In this document: piece after piece, positions 8,946 to 20,065 of the stretch | Numbering within the stretch: the first letter of the stretch is position 1 | Layout: each line of letters starts with the position of its first letter | Source: an uncultured Clostridium sp. | Lineage (GTDB): Bacteria; Bacillota; Clostridia; TANB77; CAG-508 | Length of the DNA stretch: 64,000 bases | Reading direction: 5' to 3' | NCBI GenBank assembly: GCA_900553985.1 | Contig: USFW01000003.1 | Coordinates: forward strand, 1 to 64,000 | Made by a program: the position numbers and the translations under genes | Notes under the pieces: model-generated | Databases searched by the model: none | The model's input: the letters and a program-made list of their open reading frames with translations, nothing else | Told to the model about the DNA's origin: nothing

Positions 8946-10257
8946 ATGAATAATAAAGAAAATAAAAAAACAGTAGCATTTGTAACATTACGGTTGCAAA
9001 GTAAATCAATATGAAACAAATGCAATGACACAAAAATTCATAGAAAACGGATATGAAGTAATAGAACATACTAAAAGAGCTGATATATATATAATAAACA
9101 CATGTACAGTTACAAATATGTCAGATAGAAAATCAAGACAAATGCTAAGAAGAATGAAAGAACAAAATCAGAATGCGATAGTTGTAGCTGTTGGATGTTA
9201 TGCACAAGTGGCAAAAGAAGAACTGAAAAAAATACCAGAAATTGATTTAGTATTAGGAAATAATGAAAAATTGAAGATTACAGACTATGTAGAAGATTAC
9301 ATAGAAAAAAATGAAAATCAAATTGAAATAGAAGATGTAATGCATTCAAAAGAATTTTATGATTTTGGAGATGTAACATTCACAGAAAAAACAAGAGCAG
9401 TAATAAAAATCCAAGATGGATGTGATAGATTTTGTTCATATTGTATTATTCCATATGCAAGAGGAAGAGTTAGAAGTAGAAAACCAGAAAGTATAGTATC
9501 AGAAATAGAAAAAATAGCAAAAGAAGGAATTAAAGAAGTTGTAATTACAGGTATTCACATAGCTTCATATGGCAAAGACTTTAAAAACGATTATAGGTTG
9601 ATAGACTTATTAGAAGAATTAAACAAAATAAATGGAATAGAAAGAATAAGATTAGGTTCAATAGAACCATTGCTAATTACTGAAGAATTTGTAAATAGAT
9701 TAAAAAAATTAGAAAAAGTATGCCATCATTTTCATTTATCATTGCAAAGTGGGTGCAATGAAACCTTAAAGAGAATGAATAGAAGATATACAATAGAAGA
9801 ATTTAAAGAAATTGTTGAAAGATTAAGAAATACATATAAAGATGTAATGTTAACAACAGATATTATAGTTGGATTTCCGGGAGAAAACGAAGAGGAATTT
9901 GAAGAAACATATAAATTTTTAAAAGATATAAAGTTTTATAAAATGCATATTTTCAAATATTCACCAAGAAAAGGAACAAAAGCAGCAGAAATGAAAAATC
10001 AAGTAAATGGTAATATAAAAGAAGAAAGAAGTAAAAAACTAATAGAGTTATCAGATGAAAATGAGAAAGAGTACAATGAGAAATACATAGGAAAAGAAGT
10101 AGAAATTTTATTTGAAGAAGAAAAAGAGGGATTATACAAGGGACATACACAAAATTACATTTTAGCATATTATAAGACAGACAAAAAGTTAGAAAATAAG
10201 ATAGTAAGAGTAAAATGTATTGGCACAGAAACAGAACATATTATAGTAGAAGAATAA
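8946..10257 (+). CDS. mtaB: tRNA t6A methylthiotransferase MtaB, interrupted by +1 frameshift at CGG
   Basis: This radical-SAM enzyme adds a methylthio group to t6A37 of tRNAs. The gene starts at ATG 8946 after AGGAAGGA. Frame 0 runs 15 codons to an in-frame CGG (8991-8993) and then stops after six more codons. Skipping the C (+1) restores GCKVNQYE and a 436-residue product. That includes the three cluster cysteines of the UPF0004 domain (GCK, NTCTV, VGCYA), the radical-SAM motif CDRFCSYC and a C-terminal TRAM domain. An internal start at 9025 would lose the first cluster cysteine. Two other genes in this window are broken at CGG in the same way. The cause is either programmed or tolerated frameshifting or a sequence error. 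Confidence 0.88.
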
Positions 10258-10372
10258 TGTAATATAAATGTAACTAAAATGTAATATAAAAAAACAAAGA
10301 AAACCTTGATTATTTATAAATATTATAGTATAAATATTATAATAAGATTGAAGCTACAAAGGAGGAAATAAA

Positions 10373-10681
10373 ATGCCAGGTATAGGAGAAGAAAGAAAAG
10401 TTTCAGGAGTATTTGGAGGAGTTGAAGCACAAAATATAGGACAAGAAGCAGTAGCAACTAATGACAAAGCACTAGTAAAAACAGGATTTTGGTCAAAATT
10501 CAAATCATTCTGGTTACAAGAAATAGATTGGAATAAAGAAATAAAAGTAGAATTAACACCATATCAACAAAAAGTTGAAGATGAAATCAATGAATTTTTA
10601 CACCAAGAAATTACTTGGGATAAAGTGCATGATTTCTTATTCCAAGACATTACATTTGGAAGAAAAAAAGAACAATTATAA
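10373..10681 (+). CDS. Small unknown protein with three FLxQEITW-like repeats
   Basis: I do not recognise this 102-residue protein. It carries three spaced copies of an aromatic motif: FWLQEIDW (46-53), FLHQEITW (75-82) and FLFQDITF (88-95). The N-terminus is glycine-rich. There is no signal peptide or membrane segment. AAAGGAGG precedes the ATG, and a strong terminator follows at 10727. Expression as a single-gene unit and the regular repeat suggest a real small protein. Confidence 0.75.
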   Translation: MPGIGEERKVSGVFGGVEAQNIGQEAVATNDKALVKTGFWSKFKSFWLQEIDWNKEIKVELTPYQQKVEDEINEFLHQEITWDKVHDFLFQDITFGRKKEQL

Positions 10682-10726
10682 TATTTATATTAGTAAAATA
10701 TTTGTGTTTTAATAAAGAAAAATATG

Positions 10727-10777
10727 AAAAAGTTTTTCAAAGTTATATTTAAGTATATGACATTGAAAAACTTTTTT
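10727..10777 (+). terminator. Rho-independent terminator after the 102-aa gene
   Basis: A perfect 14-bp stem, AAAAAGTTTTTCAA (10727-10740) with TTGAAAAACTTTTT (10763-10776), ends in a T-run. The symmetry would let it work on both strands. Confidence 0.8.
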
Positions 10778-10787
10778 GATTATGGAA

Positions 10788-10949
10788 TCGTGATTTTGGG
10801 GTCGGAGACAAAAATCATGATAGGTGGATAATAAATTTTTCTAATATTAAAAATATATTTATAAATTTATTTAAAAGAGAAAATTATAGTTACTTTAGCC
10901 TAAAAAACATTAAAGTAGCTGATTTTTGTCTCCGACCCCAAAATCACGA
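10788..10949. repeat. REP-like element with 30-bp perfect inverted repeats
   Basis: The left arm 10788-10817 (TCGTGATTTTGGGGTCGGAG...) is the exact reverse complement of 10920-10949. The arms flank about 100 bp with an inner hairpin, TACTTTA/TAAAGTA. An extra CCCCAAAATCA follows directly. A solo copy of the 27-bp core with one mismatch lies at 13704-13730. Such dispersed palindromes are often moved by REP-associated Y1 transposases; none is encoded here. Confidence 0.75.
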
Positions 10950-11091
10950 CCCCAAAATCACACCAATAATGTGAATTTTAAGTGAAAGATTAAAAAATAT
11001 ATAGCAGAATTTAGAAAGTTATGATATACTTGGAGAAGTTAAAACTAATAAGAAATAAGAATTAAAAACAAAAGGAGGATAAGAGACGAAA

Positions 11092-11130
11092 TTGCATAAT
11101 AAAAAGAAAGCAATTATAGAAGTTTCTTGA
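11092..11130 (+). CDS. Possible 12-codon leader ORF ahead of radA
   Basis: TTG at 11092 follows AAAGGAGG (11071-11078) and encodes a 12-residue peptide ending in TGA, six bases before the radA ATG. The radA start itself has no Shine-Dalgarno. The layout parallels that at ruvB. The 13-base spacing is long and the start is TTG, so this is weak. Confidence 0.2.
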   Translation: MHNKKKAIIEVS

Positions 11131-11136
11131 AATATA

Positions 11137-12502
11137 ATGGCAAAAAGTAAAACTGTTTTTGTATGTAGTGAGTGTGGAAATGAGTCAAGCAAATGGTTAG
11201 GAAAGTGTCCAGCATGTAATAGTTGGAATAGTTTTTATGAACAAAAAATAATAGAGAGTAAGAATAGTTCATTAAAAGATAAGAGCCAAAGCAATAATAA
11301 ACCACAAAAATTAAATTCTTATGAAGCTAAAGAAACATTACGAACATCTACTGGATTTGGAGAACTAGATAGAGTTTTAGGTGGAGGGTTAGTAAAAGGT
11401 TCTTTGGTATTATTAGGAGGAGAACCGGGAATTGGAAAATCAACATTAATACTTCAAATTTGTGATAAAGTAAAAGGTGAAGGAAAAGTTTTATATGTTT
11501 CTGGAGAGGAATCAGCAGAGCAAATAAAATTAAGGGCTGACAGGTTAGGAATAAATAATGACGATATTTTATTCTTAGGAGAAACTGACATTGATATAGT
11601 AAATCAAGCAATTATTGAGATAAATCCAAAATTAGTAATAATAGATTCGATACAAACAATGTATTCAGAAGAGATAACAGCTGCTGCACGGAAGTGTTAG
11701 TCAAGTAAGAGAAATAACATCTCAAGTTATGAGAGTTTGTAAATCTAGAGCTATAACAACAATAATTATTGGACATGTAACAAAAGAAGGAAATATTGCA
11801 GGACCAAGAGTATTAGAACATATGGTAGATACAGTTTTATATTTAGAAGGTGAAAGATATTTTTCATATAGAATATTAAGAGGGGTAAAAAATAGATTTG
11901 GCTCAACAAATGAAATAGGAATGTTTGAAATGCAAGAAGAAGGAATGTGTGAAATAGTAAATCCATCAGACATATTAATTTCAGAAAGAGATGATAATCC
12001 TGCTGGATCATGCATTGTATCTGCTATGGAAGGAACAAGACCAGTATTAATCGAACTACAAGCATTGACTTCACAAAGTGTTTTTGGAATACCAAAAAGA
12101 ACTGCAAATGGAATTGATTATAATAGGGTAGCTTTGTTATTAGCAGTTCTTGAAAAAAAGGCAGGAATGATGCTAGGAGGACAAGATGTATACTTGAATT
12201 TAGTAGGTGGGATAAAGATTAATGAACCATCAATAGACTTAGGAATAATAATATCAACAGCATCAAGCTTTAAAAATATTTCAATTCCAAAAGATATGGT
12301 AATAATGGGAGAAGTAGGGCTAACAGGAGAAGTAAGAAGAATTAACTTAGTCGAAAAAAGAATAAAAGAAGCAGAAAAACTAGGATTTAAAACTTGTATT
12401 ATTCCAGAAAGTAACAAAAAAGTATTGAAAGAAAAATATAAATTAGATATAATAGGCGTTAAGAATATAAATGAAGCGATGAAAAAGATAGGATTGAAAT
12501 AA
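11137..12502 (+). CDS. radA: DNA repair ATPase RadA, interrupted by +1 frameshift at CGG
   Basis: RadA processes branched recombination intermediates. Frame 0 encodes the zinc finger CSECG..CPACNSW, Walker A GGEPGIGKST, and Walker B LVIIDSIQT. It then meets CGG at codon 185 (11689-11691) and stops after two more codons. Reading +1 from GGA at 11690 restores GSVSQVRE, the RadA KNRFG motif and the Lon-protease-like C-terminal domain, for 454 residues in total, the normal RadA length. It is followed by disA, as in many Firmicutes. The break splits the ATPase core from the C-terminal domain, so neither half alone should work. Confidence 0.9.
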
Positions 12503-12531
12503 AACTCCACGAAAATTAAGGAGGAGAAAAA

Positions 12532-13611
12532 TTGAAAAAAAGTAAAGATGAAAATATTACATCAGTTTTAAGATTAATAGCTCCAGGAACGCCAATAAGA
12601 GATGGATTAGAAAATATATTAAGAGCAAAAACAGGAGCATTATTATTAATAACAGATAATAGTGAAATACTAAAAGAAGTTGTAGATGGAGGTTTTACAA
12701 TAAACGAAGAATACACATCTTCAAAATTGTATGAACTTGCAAAAATGGATGGAGCAATTGTTTTGAGTGGAGATATGAAAAGAATACTTTATGCAAATGC
12801 ACAATTAATTCCATCACATGAAATAATAACAACAGAAACAGGTACAAGACATAGAACAGCAGAAAGAACGGCAAAACAAACAGGAGAACTTGTCATAAGT
12901 ATATCACAGAGAAGAAATATAATAACAGTATTTAAGGGAACTGACAGATATGTCCTAGAAGATACCGAAGTAGTATTAAACAAAGCTAATCAAGCGATTC
13001 AAACATTAGAAAAATATAAAAAAGTATTTGATAATAAATTAAACATATTGAATGAATATGAATTTAATGATATAGTTACATTACAAAATGTAATACTTGC
13101 AATACAAAGAGCTGAAATGGTAATGAGAATAGTAGATGAAATTCAAAGACAGATATATGAACTAGGAAACGACGGAAGATTAGTAAAAATGCAACTAGAA
13201 GAGTTAATAGGTGGACTAGAAAAAGAAGAAAAACTAATAATAAAAGACTATCTAGTAGCAACTAAAAAGAAGAATACACCAGAAAAAGTAATAGAAAACT
13301 TAGAAGAATTAGAATATGAAGACTTATTAAAAGAATCAGCAATTGCAAAATTACTAGGATATGAATACTTTGACAATTATGATGAAGTAGGCGTATATCC
13401 TAAGGGGTATAGAATACTTAGTAAAGTACCACGAATGCCATCAAACATAGTAGAAAATTTAGTAGAATCATTTAAATCTTTCCAACACATATTAGCGGCA
13501 GATATTGAAAGCTTAGATGATGTTGATGGGATAGGAGAAGTAAGAGCAAGAACGATAAAACAATCATTAAAAAGAATGCAAGAACAATTTGTATTTGATA
13601 ATATTATTTAA
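12532..13611 (+). CDS. disA: Diadenylate cyclase / DNA integrity scanning protein DisA
   Basis: DisA makes cyclic di-AMP from two ATP and scans DNA for branched lesions before sporulation. The 359-residue protein starts at TTG after AAGGAGGAG. It contains the DAC-domain motifs DGA (about 73-75) and RHRTAERTAKQT (about 105), a long helical linker, and a C-terminal helix-hairpin-helix (DVDGIGEVRARTIK). It directly follows radA, a conserved pairing; RadA is known to restrain DisA in Bacillus. Confidence 0.96.
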   Translation: MKKSKDENITSVLRLIAPGTPIRDGLENILRAKTGALLLITDNSEILKEVVDGGFTINEEYTSSKLYELAKMDGAIVLSGDMKRILYANAQLIPSHEIITTETGTRHRTAERTAKQTGELVISISQRRNIITVFKGTDRYVLEDTEVVLNKANQAIQTLEKYKKVFDNKLNILNEYEFNDIVTLQNVILAIQRAEMVMRIVDEIQRQIYELGNDGRLVKMQLEELIGGLEKEEKLIIKDYLVATKKKNTPEKVIENLEELEYEDLLKESAIAKLLGYEYFDNYDEVGVYPKGYRILSKVPRMPSNIVENLVESFKSFQHILAADIESLDDVDGIGEVRARTIKQSLKRMQEQFVFDNII

Positions 13612-13703
13612 TGTAAATTAAAATGGATAGGGAAAATAATTGATGAGATAAAAACTAGAATATTAAAAATTATACAATTAAACTAGAAAATGGAGAAAGT
13701 AGA

Positions 13704-13730
13704 TGATTTTTGTCTCCTACCCCAAAATCA
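13704..13730. repeat. Solo copy of the 27-bp REP-like core
   Basis: TGATTTTTGTCTCCTACCCC (then AAAATCA) matches the right arm of the element at 10788-10949 with one substitution (G to T). It lies 33 bases upstream of the isomerase gene. Confidence 0.7.
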
Positions 13731-13762
13731 TTTTAATAAAAAAGAAAGGATGAATAGTAAAA

Positions 13763-14557
13763 ATGAAAAAAACAAAAAATATTATTTGGATAATAGCATT
13801 AATTTTGGTAATAATACTAATAGGAATAGTTGCATATGGATATTATAAAAATGCAACAATGGAAGTAAAAAATCCAATAGCAACAATGGAAGTAGAAAAT
13901 TATGGAACAATAAAAATGGAATTATATCCTGAAAATGCACCAGAAACAGTAGCAAACTTTATAGCATTAGCAAATAGAGGATTTTATGATGGGTTAACAT
14001 TTCATAGAATAGTAAAAGACTTTATGATACAAGGAGGAGACCCAAATGGAGACGGAACAGGAAGTGCTAAAATATCAGACCTAAAAGATGGAGGAGAAGA
14101 AACAGCATACTCAATAAAAGGAGAATTCATTTCAAATGGAGTAAACAACAAATTAAAATTTGAAGAAGGAACAGTTGCAATGGCAAGATCTGACTATACC
14201 AGTTATTCACCATCACTAGCAGAAGAATCATATAATTCAGGAAGTTCACAATTTTTCATAATGACAAAAGAAAATGCATCACTAAATGGACAATACACAT
14301 CATTTGGAAAAGTAATAGAAGGAATGGATATTGTACATAAAATAGAAGATGCAGAAGTAAAAGTAGCAGATAATAGTGAAGAAACAGGAAATACAGAAGT
14401 AAGTACACCTGTAAATTCACCAAAAATAACATCAATAAAAGTTGAAACAAATGGAGTAGAATATGGATTACCAGAAACATTAACACCATTTGATTATATG
14501 AGTTGGTTATATAAACAATATGGAATAGACCCAAGTGCATTACCAACAGGAGAATAA
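13763..14557 (+). CDS. Membrane-anchored cyclophilin-type peptidyl-prolyl isomerase
   Basis: This 264-residue protein has an N-terminal signal anchor (about residues 5-27) and a cyclophilin domain. Visible motifs are ENAPETVANF, FHRIVKDFMIQGGDP, a later SQFFIM segment and FGKVIEGMDIV. It catalyses proline isomerisation, here outside the membrane or at its outer face. The C-terminal tail of about 60 residues beyond the cyclophilin core is unassigned. AAAGGA precedes the ATG. Confidence 0.92.
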   Translation: MKKTKNIIWIIALILVIILIGIVAYGYYKNATMEVKNPIATMEVENYGTIKMELYPENAPETVANFIALANRGFYDGLTFHRIVKDFMIQGGDPNGDGTGSAKISDLKDGGEETAYSIKGEFISNGVNNKLKFEEGTVAMARSDYTSYSPSLAEESYNSGSSQFFIMTKENASLNGQYTSFGKVIEGMDIVHKIEDAEVKVADNSEETGNTEVSTPVNSPKITSIKVETNGVEYGLPETLTPFDYMSWLYKQYGIDPSALPTGE

Positions 14558-14775
14558 TACCAAATACTTAATTAATGAAGAAAAAGCTAATAGTAAATAA
14601 AAGTTAAAACAAGAAATTTATAAAAATTAATAGAATTGAAGAATAAAATTGAAGATTTTGCTTAAATTTATGCAAAAAATAACTTATAAAAATGTTAAGA
14701 TAAATGTGAAAAATAAGCAAATGAGAACATAAGAATAAAAAAATAATGAAAAAAATAAAAAAATTCATAAAATAG

Positions 14776-14804
14776 TTGACAAATGGGGAGGAATAGGTTA
14801 AAAT
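14776..14804 (+). promoter_or_regulatory. Promoter of the tRNA-His/tRNA-Gln unit
   Basis: TTGACA (14776-14781), a 17-bp spacer and TAAAAT (14799-14804) lie about 36 bp ahead of the first tRNA. The stretch 14558-14775 is AT-rich and I see no gene in it. Confidence 0.75.
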
Positions 14805-14840
14805 ATTAAATGTGCTCAAGGTAACGGTGCACATACGCAT

Positions 14841-14918
14841 GGTGGATGTAGCGTAGTTGGTTAACGCGCCAGTTTGTGGCACTGGAGACCGTGGGTTCGA
14901 GTCCCATCTTCCACCCCA
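14841..14918 (+). tRNA. tRNA-His (GTG)
   Basis: The cloverleaf is complete. The anticodon arm CCAGT-TTGTGGC-ACTGG gives anticodon GTG. The T-arm GTGGG-TTCGAGT-CCCAT is standard. The extra 5' G opposite discriminator C is diagnostic for tRNA-His. CCA is encoded. There is one U-U mismatch in the acceptor stem. Confidence 0.93.
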
Positions 14919-14931
14919 TTTAATTTTATAT

Positions 14932-15006
14932 TGGGCTGTAGCCAAGCGGTAAGGCACCAGACTTTGACTCTGGCATGCGCTAGTTCGAATCTAGCCAGCC
15001 CAGCCA
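14932..15006 (+). tRNA. tRNA-Gln (TTG)
   Basis: Acceptor TGGGCTG pairs with CAGCCCA. The anticodon arm CCAGA-CTTTGAC-TCTGG gives anticodon TTG. CCA is encoded. It lies 13 bases after tRNA-His and is probably cotranscribed. Confidence 0.94.
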
Positions 15007-15013
15007 ATAATTA

Positions 15014-15051
15014 GAGTATCAACGATTATAGAAGTTGGTATTCTTTTTTTT
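15014..15051 (+). terminator. Terminator of the tRNA unit
   Basis: GAGTATCAAC (15014-15023) pairs with GTTGGTATTC (15034-15043), followed by eight T's. Confidence 0.85.
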
Positions 15052-15174
15052 GATTTTTTCTATTTTTATAACATAAATTATGTCAAATCTATTGTTAAAA
15101 TAGATATAAAATACTAAAATAGAAATATAGCAAAAATTTTAAAAGCTTTCTAGAAAAAATAGGAGGGAAATACA

Positions 15175-15522
15175 ATGTTAATTTGGCAAAAAAGCTGTAA
15201 AGGAACTGTGAAAGTTCGGATTATCGGAAATAGTTCATATGTGTTTGTAAAAAGAGAAAAATTACAAACAATCATAGGCAAAACTTATAAGGCACATAAT
15301 ACTAGGAAGGATTGTCAAGAACTAAGCATAGCTTATGGCTGGATTGTAGGATTAAAAGCCATTGCTTTGAACCAGTCAACTGGGAAAAAGAACATTGAGT
15401 TCTACTTTAATGATGAAAGTACTTGGAAGCATGAACCAGATGTCATTTTAACTGAATGGAATGAGCTCTTTGATGAGGTTATTAAAATAGTAAAAAGTTA
15501 TAAAAAAGGAAAAGAGGCATAG
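15175..15522 (+). CDS. Unknown 115-aa protein, probably foreign
   Basis: I do not recognise this protein. It has no membrane segment or signal and is rich in lysine. Its composition is less AT-biased than its neighbours, with codons such as CTC and GAG-rich runs, and it holds the only in-frame CGG of an uninterrupted gene in the window (codon 15, GTT CGG ATT). An AGGAGGG site precedes the ATG, and its stop codon lies inside its own terminator. The position between a tRNA pair and the CRISPR-Cas locus fits recent acquisition. If CGG is poorly read in this host, translation would shift +1 here and stop within about ten codons. Confidence 0.6.
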   Translation: MLIWQKSCKGTVKVRIIGNSSYVFVKREKLQTIIGKTYKAHNTRKDCQELSIAYGWIVGLKAIALNQSTGKKNIEFYFNDESTWKHEPDVILTEWNELFDEVIKIVKSYKKGKEA

Positions 15523-15541
15523 CGAAAGCTGTGCTTTTTTC
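15517..15541 (+). terminator. Terminator overlapping the end of the 115-aa gene
   Basis: GCATAGC (15517-15523), loop GAAA and GCTGTGC (15528-15534) are followed by seven T's. The stem contains the stop codon of the preceding gene. Confidence 0.85.
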
Positions 15542-15683
15542 CTAACTTCAAGGAAAGCTCCCAGTTATACTAGGGGATAATTATTATCTAACAAAGAAGT
15601 AATTAAATTACGTAAAAAATGTCAAATTGTTAGATATTTTAAAATATAATGTAAAATAAAGTAAATTAATTTGTAAAAATATG

Positions 15684-15712
15684 TTGAAATAAAATCCAGA
15701 ATATGGTAAACT
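15684..15712 (+). promoter_or_regulatory. Putative promoter of the cas operon
   Basis: TTGAAA (15684-15689), a 17-bp spacer and TAAACT (15707-15712) lie about 100 bp upstream of cas6. Confidence 0.5.
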
Positions 15713-15812
15713 CAAATTGGTTAGAATCAAAAAATAAATTAGAGTTCAAAAATAAAATTAATTCAAAATTTTTATCAAAATCACTATAAATTTATAGAAA
15801 GAAGGTTGAAAT

Positions 15813-16493
15813 ATGCAATACTATAATTTAAAAATAGCAATTTTTTTAAAAAATAATTTACAAAATTATGAAACATATGAAAAAATAGGAAATTTAATAT
15901 CATTTGCAATGTTAAAAAACGAAAACTTAAAAGAATTGCATGAAAAAAACATTTATAAAAATTATGTATACTGTAATTTATATCCGATAGAAAAAGATGG
16001 ATGTTATAAACAAAATCAAGTATACCAATTTGATATACGAGGAATAGAAATTGAAAAAATGATGAAATTGAAACAGGTGCTTAACTCTGTAGAAAATGAA
16101 AATTTTAAGGTAATAAACGTAAGATTTGAAACAAGTGAGCAAAGGAAAATAAATAAATTAATAACATTAACACCTGTAATTATAACTATGCCAAAAGGTG
16201 ACTATGACATAAAAGATGATATGAAATTTATTAAAAAAAGGATTTTAGATAATATCCAGAAAAAATATAAAGAATTATATAAATCAAATATAGAAGTAGA
16301 CTTTATAGAAGAACTGCAAAAAACAAATTTTAAACCTATAAAAATACCATACAAAAATATACATATGTTAGGGAATAAATTTGAAATAAAAGTAAAAGAA
16401 GACCCAATGTCACAAAATTTAGCATATTTAATGTTAGCAATAGGCTGTGGAGAAAAGAATTCTTTAGGATTTGGATTTTGTAAAGCAAAATAG
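15813..16493 (+). CDS. cas6: CRISPR pre-crRNA endoribonuclease Cas6
   Basis: Cas6 cleaves the repeat RNA to make mature crRNAs. The 226-residue protein has the two-ferredoxin-fold layout and the C-terminal glycine-rich loop, here AIGCGEKNSLGFGFC, that defines the family. AGAAGG precedes the ATG. It is the first gene of the cas operon, 11 bases before cas8b, which is usual for type I-B. Confidence 0.9.
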   Translation: MQYYNLKIAIFLKNNLQNYETYEKIGNLISFAMLKNENLKELHEKNIYKNYVYCNLYPIEKDGCYKQNQVYQFDIRGIEIEKMMKLKQVLNSVENENFKVINVRFETSEQRKINKLITLTPVIITMPKGDYDIKDDMKFIKKRILDNIQKKYKELYKSNIEVDFIEELQKTNFKPIKIPYKNIHMLGNKFEIKVKEDPMSQNLAYLMLAIGCGEKNSLGFGFCKAK

Positions 16494-16504
16494 GAGGTGA
16501 AGTT

Positions 16505-19223
<2,719 letters not shown>

Positions 19224-19263
19224 AATATCAAAAATAGCATAAAACCTTGAGAAAGGAGAGAAA

Positions 19264-20034
19264 ATGGAAACGATAAAATTCAACCTATCTGCTACAATGG
19301 CAATTATAAGAAAACCAGATAGTAACGAAACATATTATACATACAATTTTCCTCATAAGATTATGATTTTAGGAATGTTAGGAGCAATTATTGGATTAAA
19401 TGGTTATAATTATTATTTGCTCCAAAAACATTTTGGAAAAAAAGTAAATGCGATGCCAGAGTTTTACGAAAAGCTGAAGAAATTAAAAATAGCTATTGTT
19501 CCAAACCTAGGAGATAAAAATTTTTCTAGAAAAATACAAGCATTTAATAATTCAGTAGGATATGCTTCAAAAGAAGTTGGTAATAATTTAATAGTAAAAG
19601 AACAATGGCTAGAGTCACCATCTTGGACAATATACATATTAGAAGATAGTAGCGAAGAATATAAAAAAATAAAAGAATATTTAATAAATAAAAAATGTGT
19701 GTACATTCCATATATAGGAAAAAACGACAATTTTGCTGATATAAAGAATGTAGAGATACAAGAAACAAAAGAATTAGAAGAAAATGTTAATAAACTAGAT
19801 AGCTTATATGAAGAAAAAATAGCAGAAGAAGTAGATAATTTATTTGACGAAATATTAGGATTTGAGATAAAAAAAGATAAAAAATATTTTTACAAAGAAT
19901 TATTACCAATAGAATTAAATGAGAAGATAGGATATAGCAAATTTTCAAATTTTATTTATACAAACAAGGAAATAAATATTATAGACAAAACAAATATACA
20001 TAAGGTAGGAAATAAAAATATATATTATTTTTAA
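19264..20034 (+). CDS. cas5: Cascade subunit Cas5 (type I-B)
   Basis: This 256-residue RAMP protein caps the 5' handle of the crRNA. The N-terminal strand IKFNLSATMAIIRKP and the following helix MILGMLGAIIGLNGY are the family pattern. Position between cas7 and cas3 supports the call. GAAAGGAG precedes the ATG. Confidence 0.87.
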   Translation: METIKFNLSATMAIIRKPDSNETYYTYNFPHKIMILGMLGAIIGLNGYNYYLLQKHFGKKVNAMPEFYEKLKKLKIAIVPNLGDKNFSRKIQAFNNSVGYASKEVGNNLIVKEQWLESPSWTIYILEDSSEEYKKIKEYLINKKCVYIPYIGKNDNFADIKNVEIQETKELEENVNKLDSLYEEKIAEEVDNLFDEILGFEIKKDKKYFYKELLPIELNEKIGYSKFSNFIYTNKEINIIDKTNIHKVGNKNIYYF

Positions 20035-20065
20035 TAAATAAAAACAAAAAATAGCATTTGTTATT

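Noticed and set aside
8991..8993. P-site tRNA slippage as the mechanism of the +1 shift
   Set aside because: Codons before the three CGG sites (TTA, GCA, ACT) would re-pair poorly after sliding one base, so classic slippage is unlikely; out-of-frame entry of glycyl-tRNA, or a sequence error, fits better.
11729..12502. Second half of radA as a separate gene
   Set aside because: Its apparent start lies mid-domain with no ribosome binding site, and the +1 junction restores a continuous RadA; it is one interrupted gene.
14604..14957. Open frame on the - strand across the two tRNA genes
   Set aside because: It contains WDSNPRSPVPQTGALTNYAT, the well-known artefact produced by translating tRNA genes; it is not a protein.
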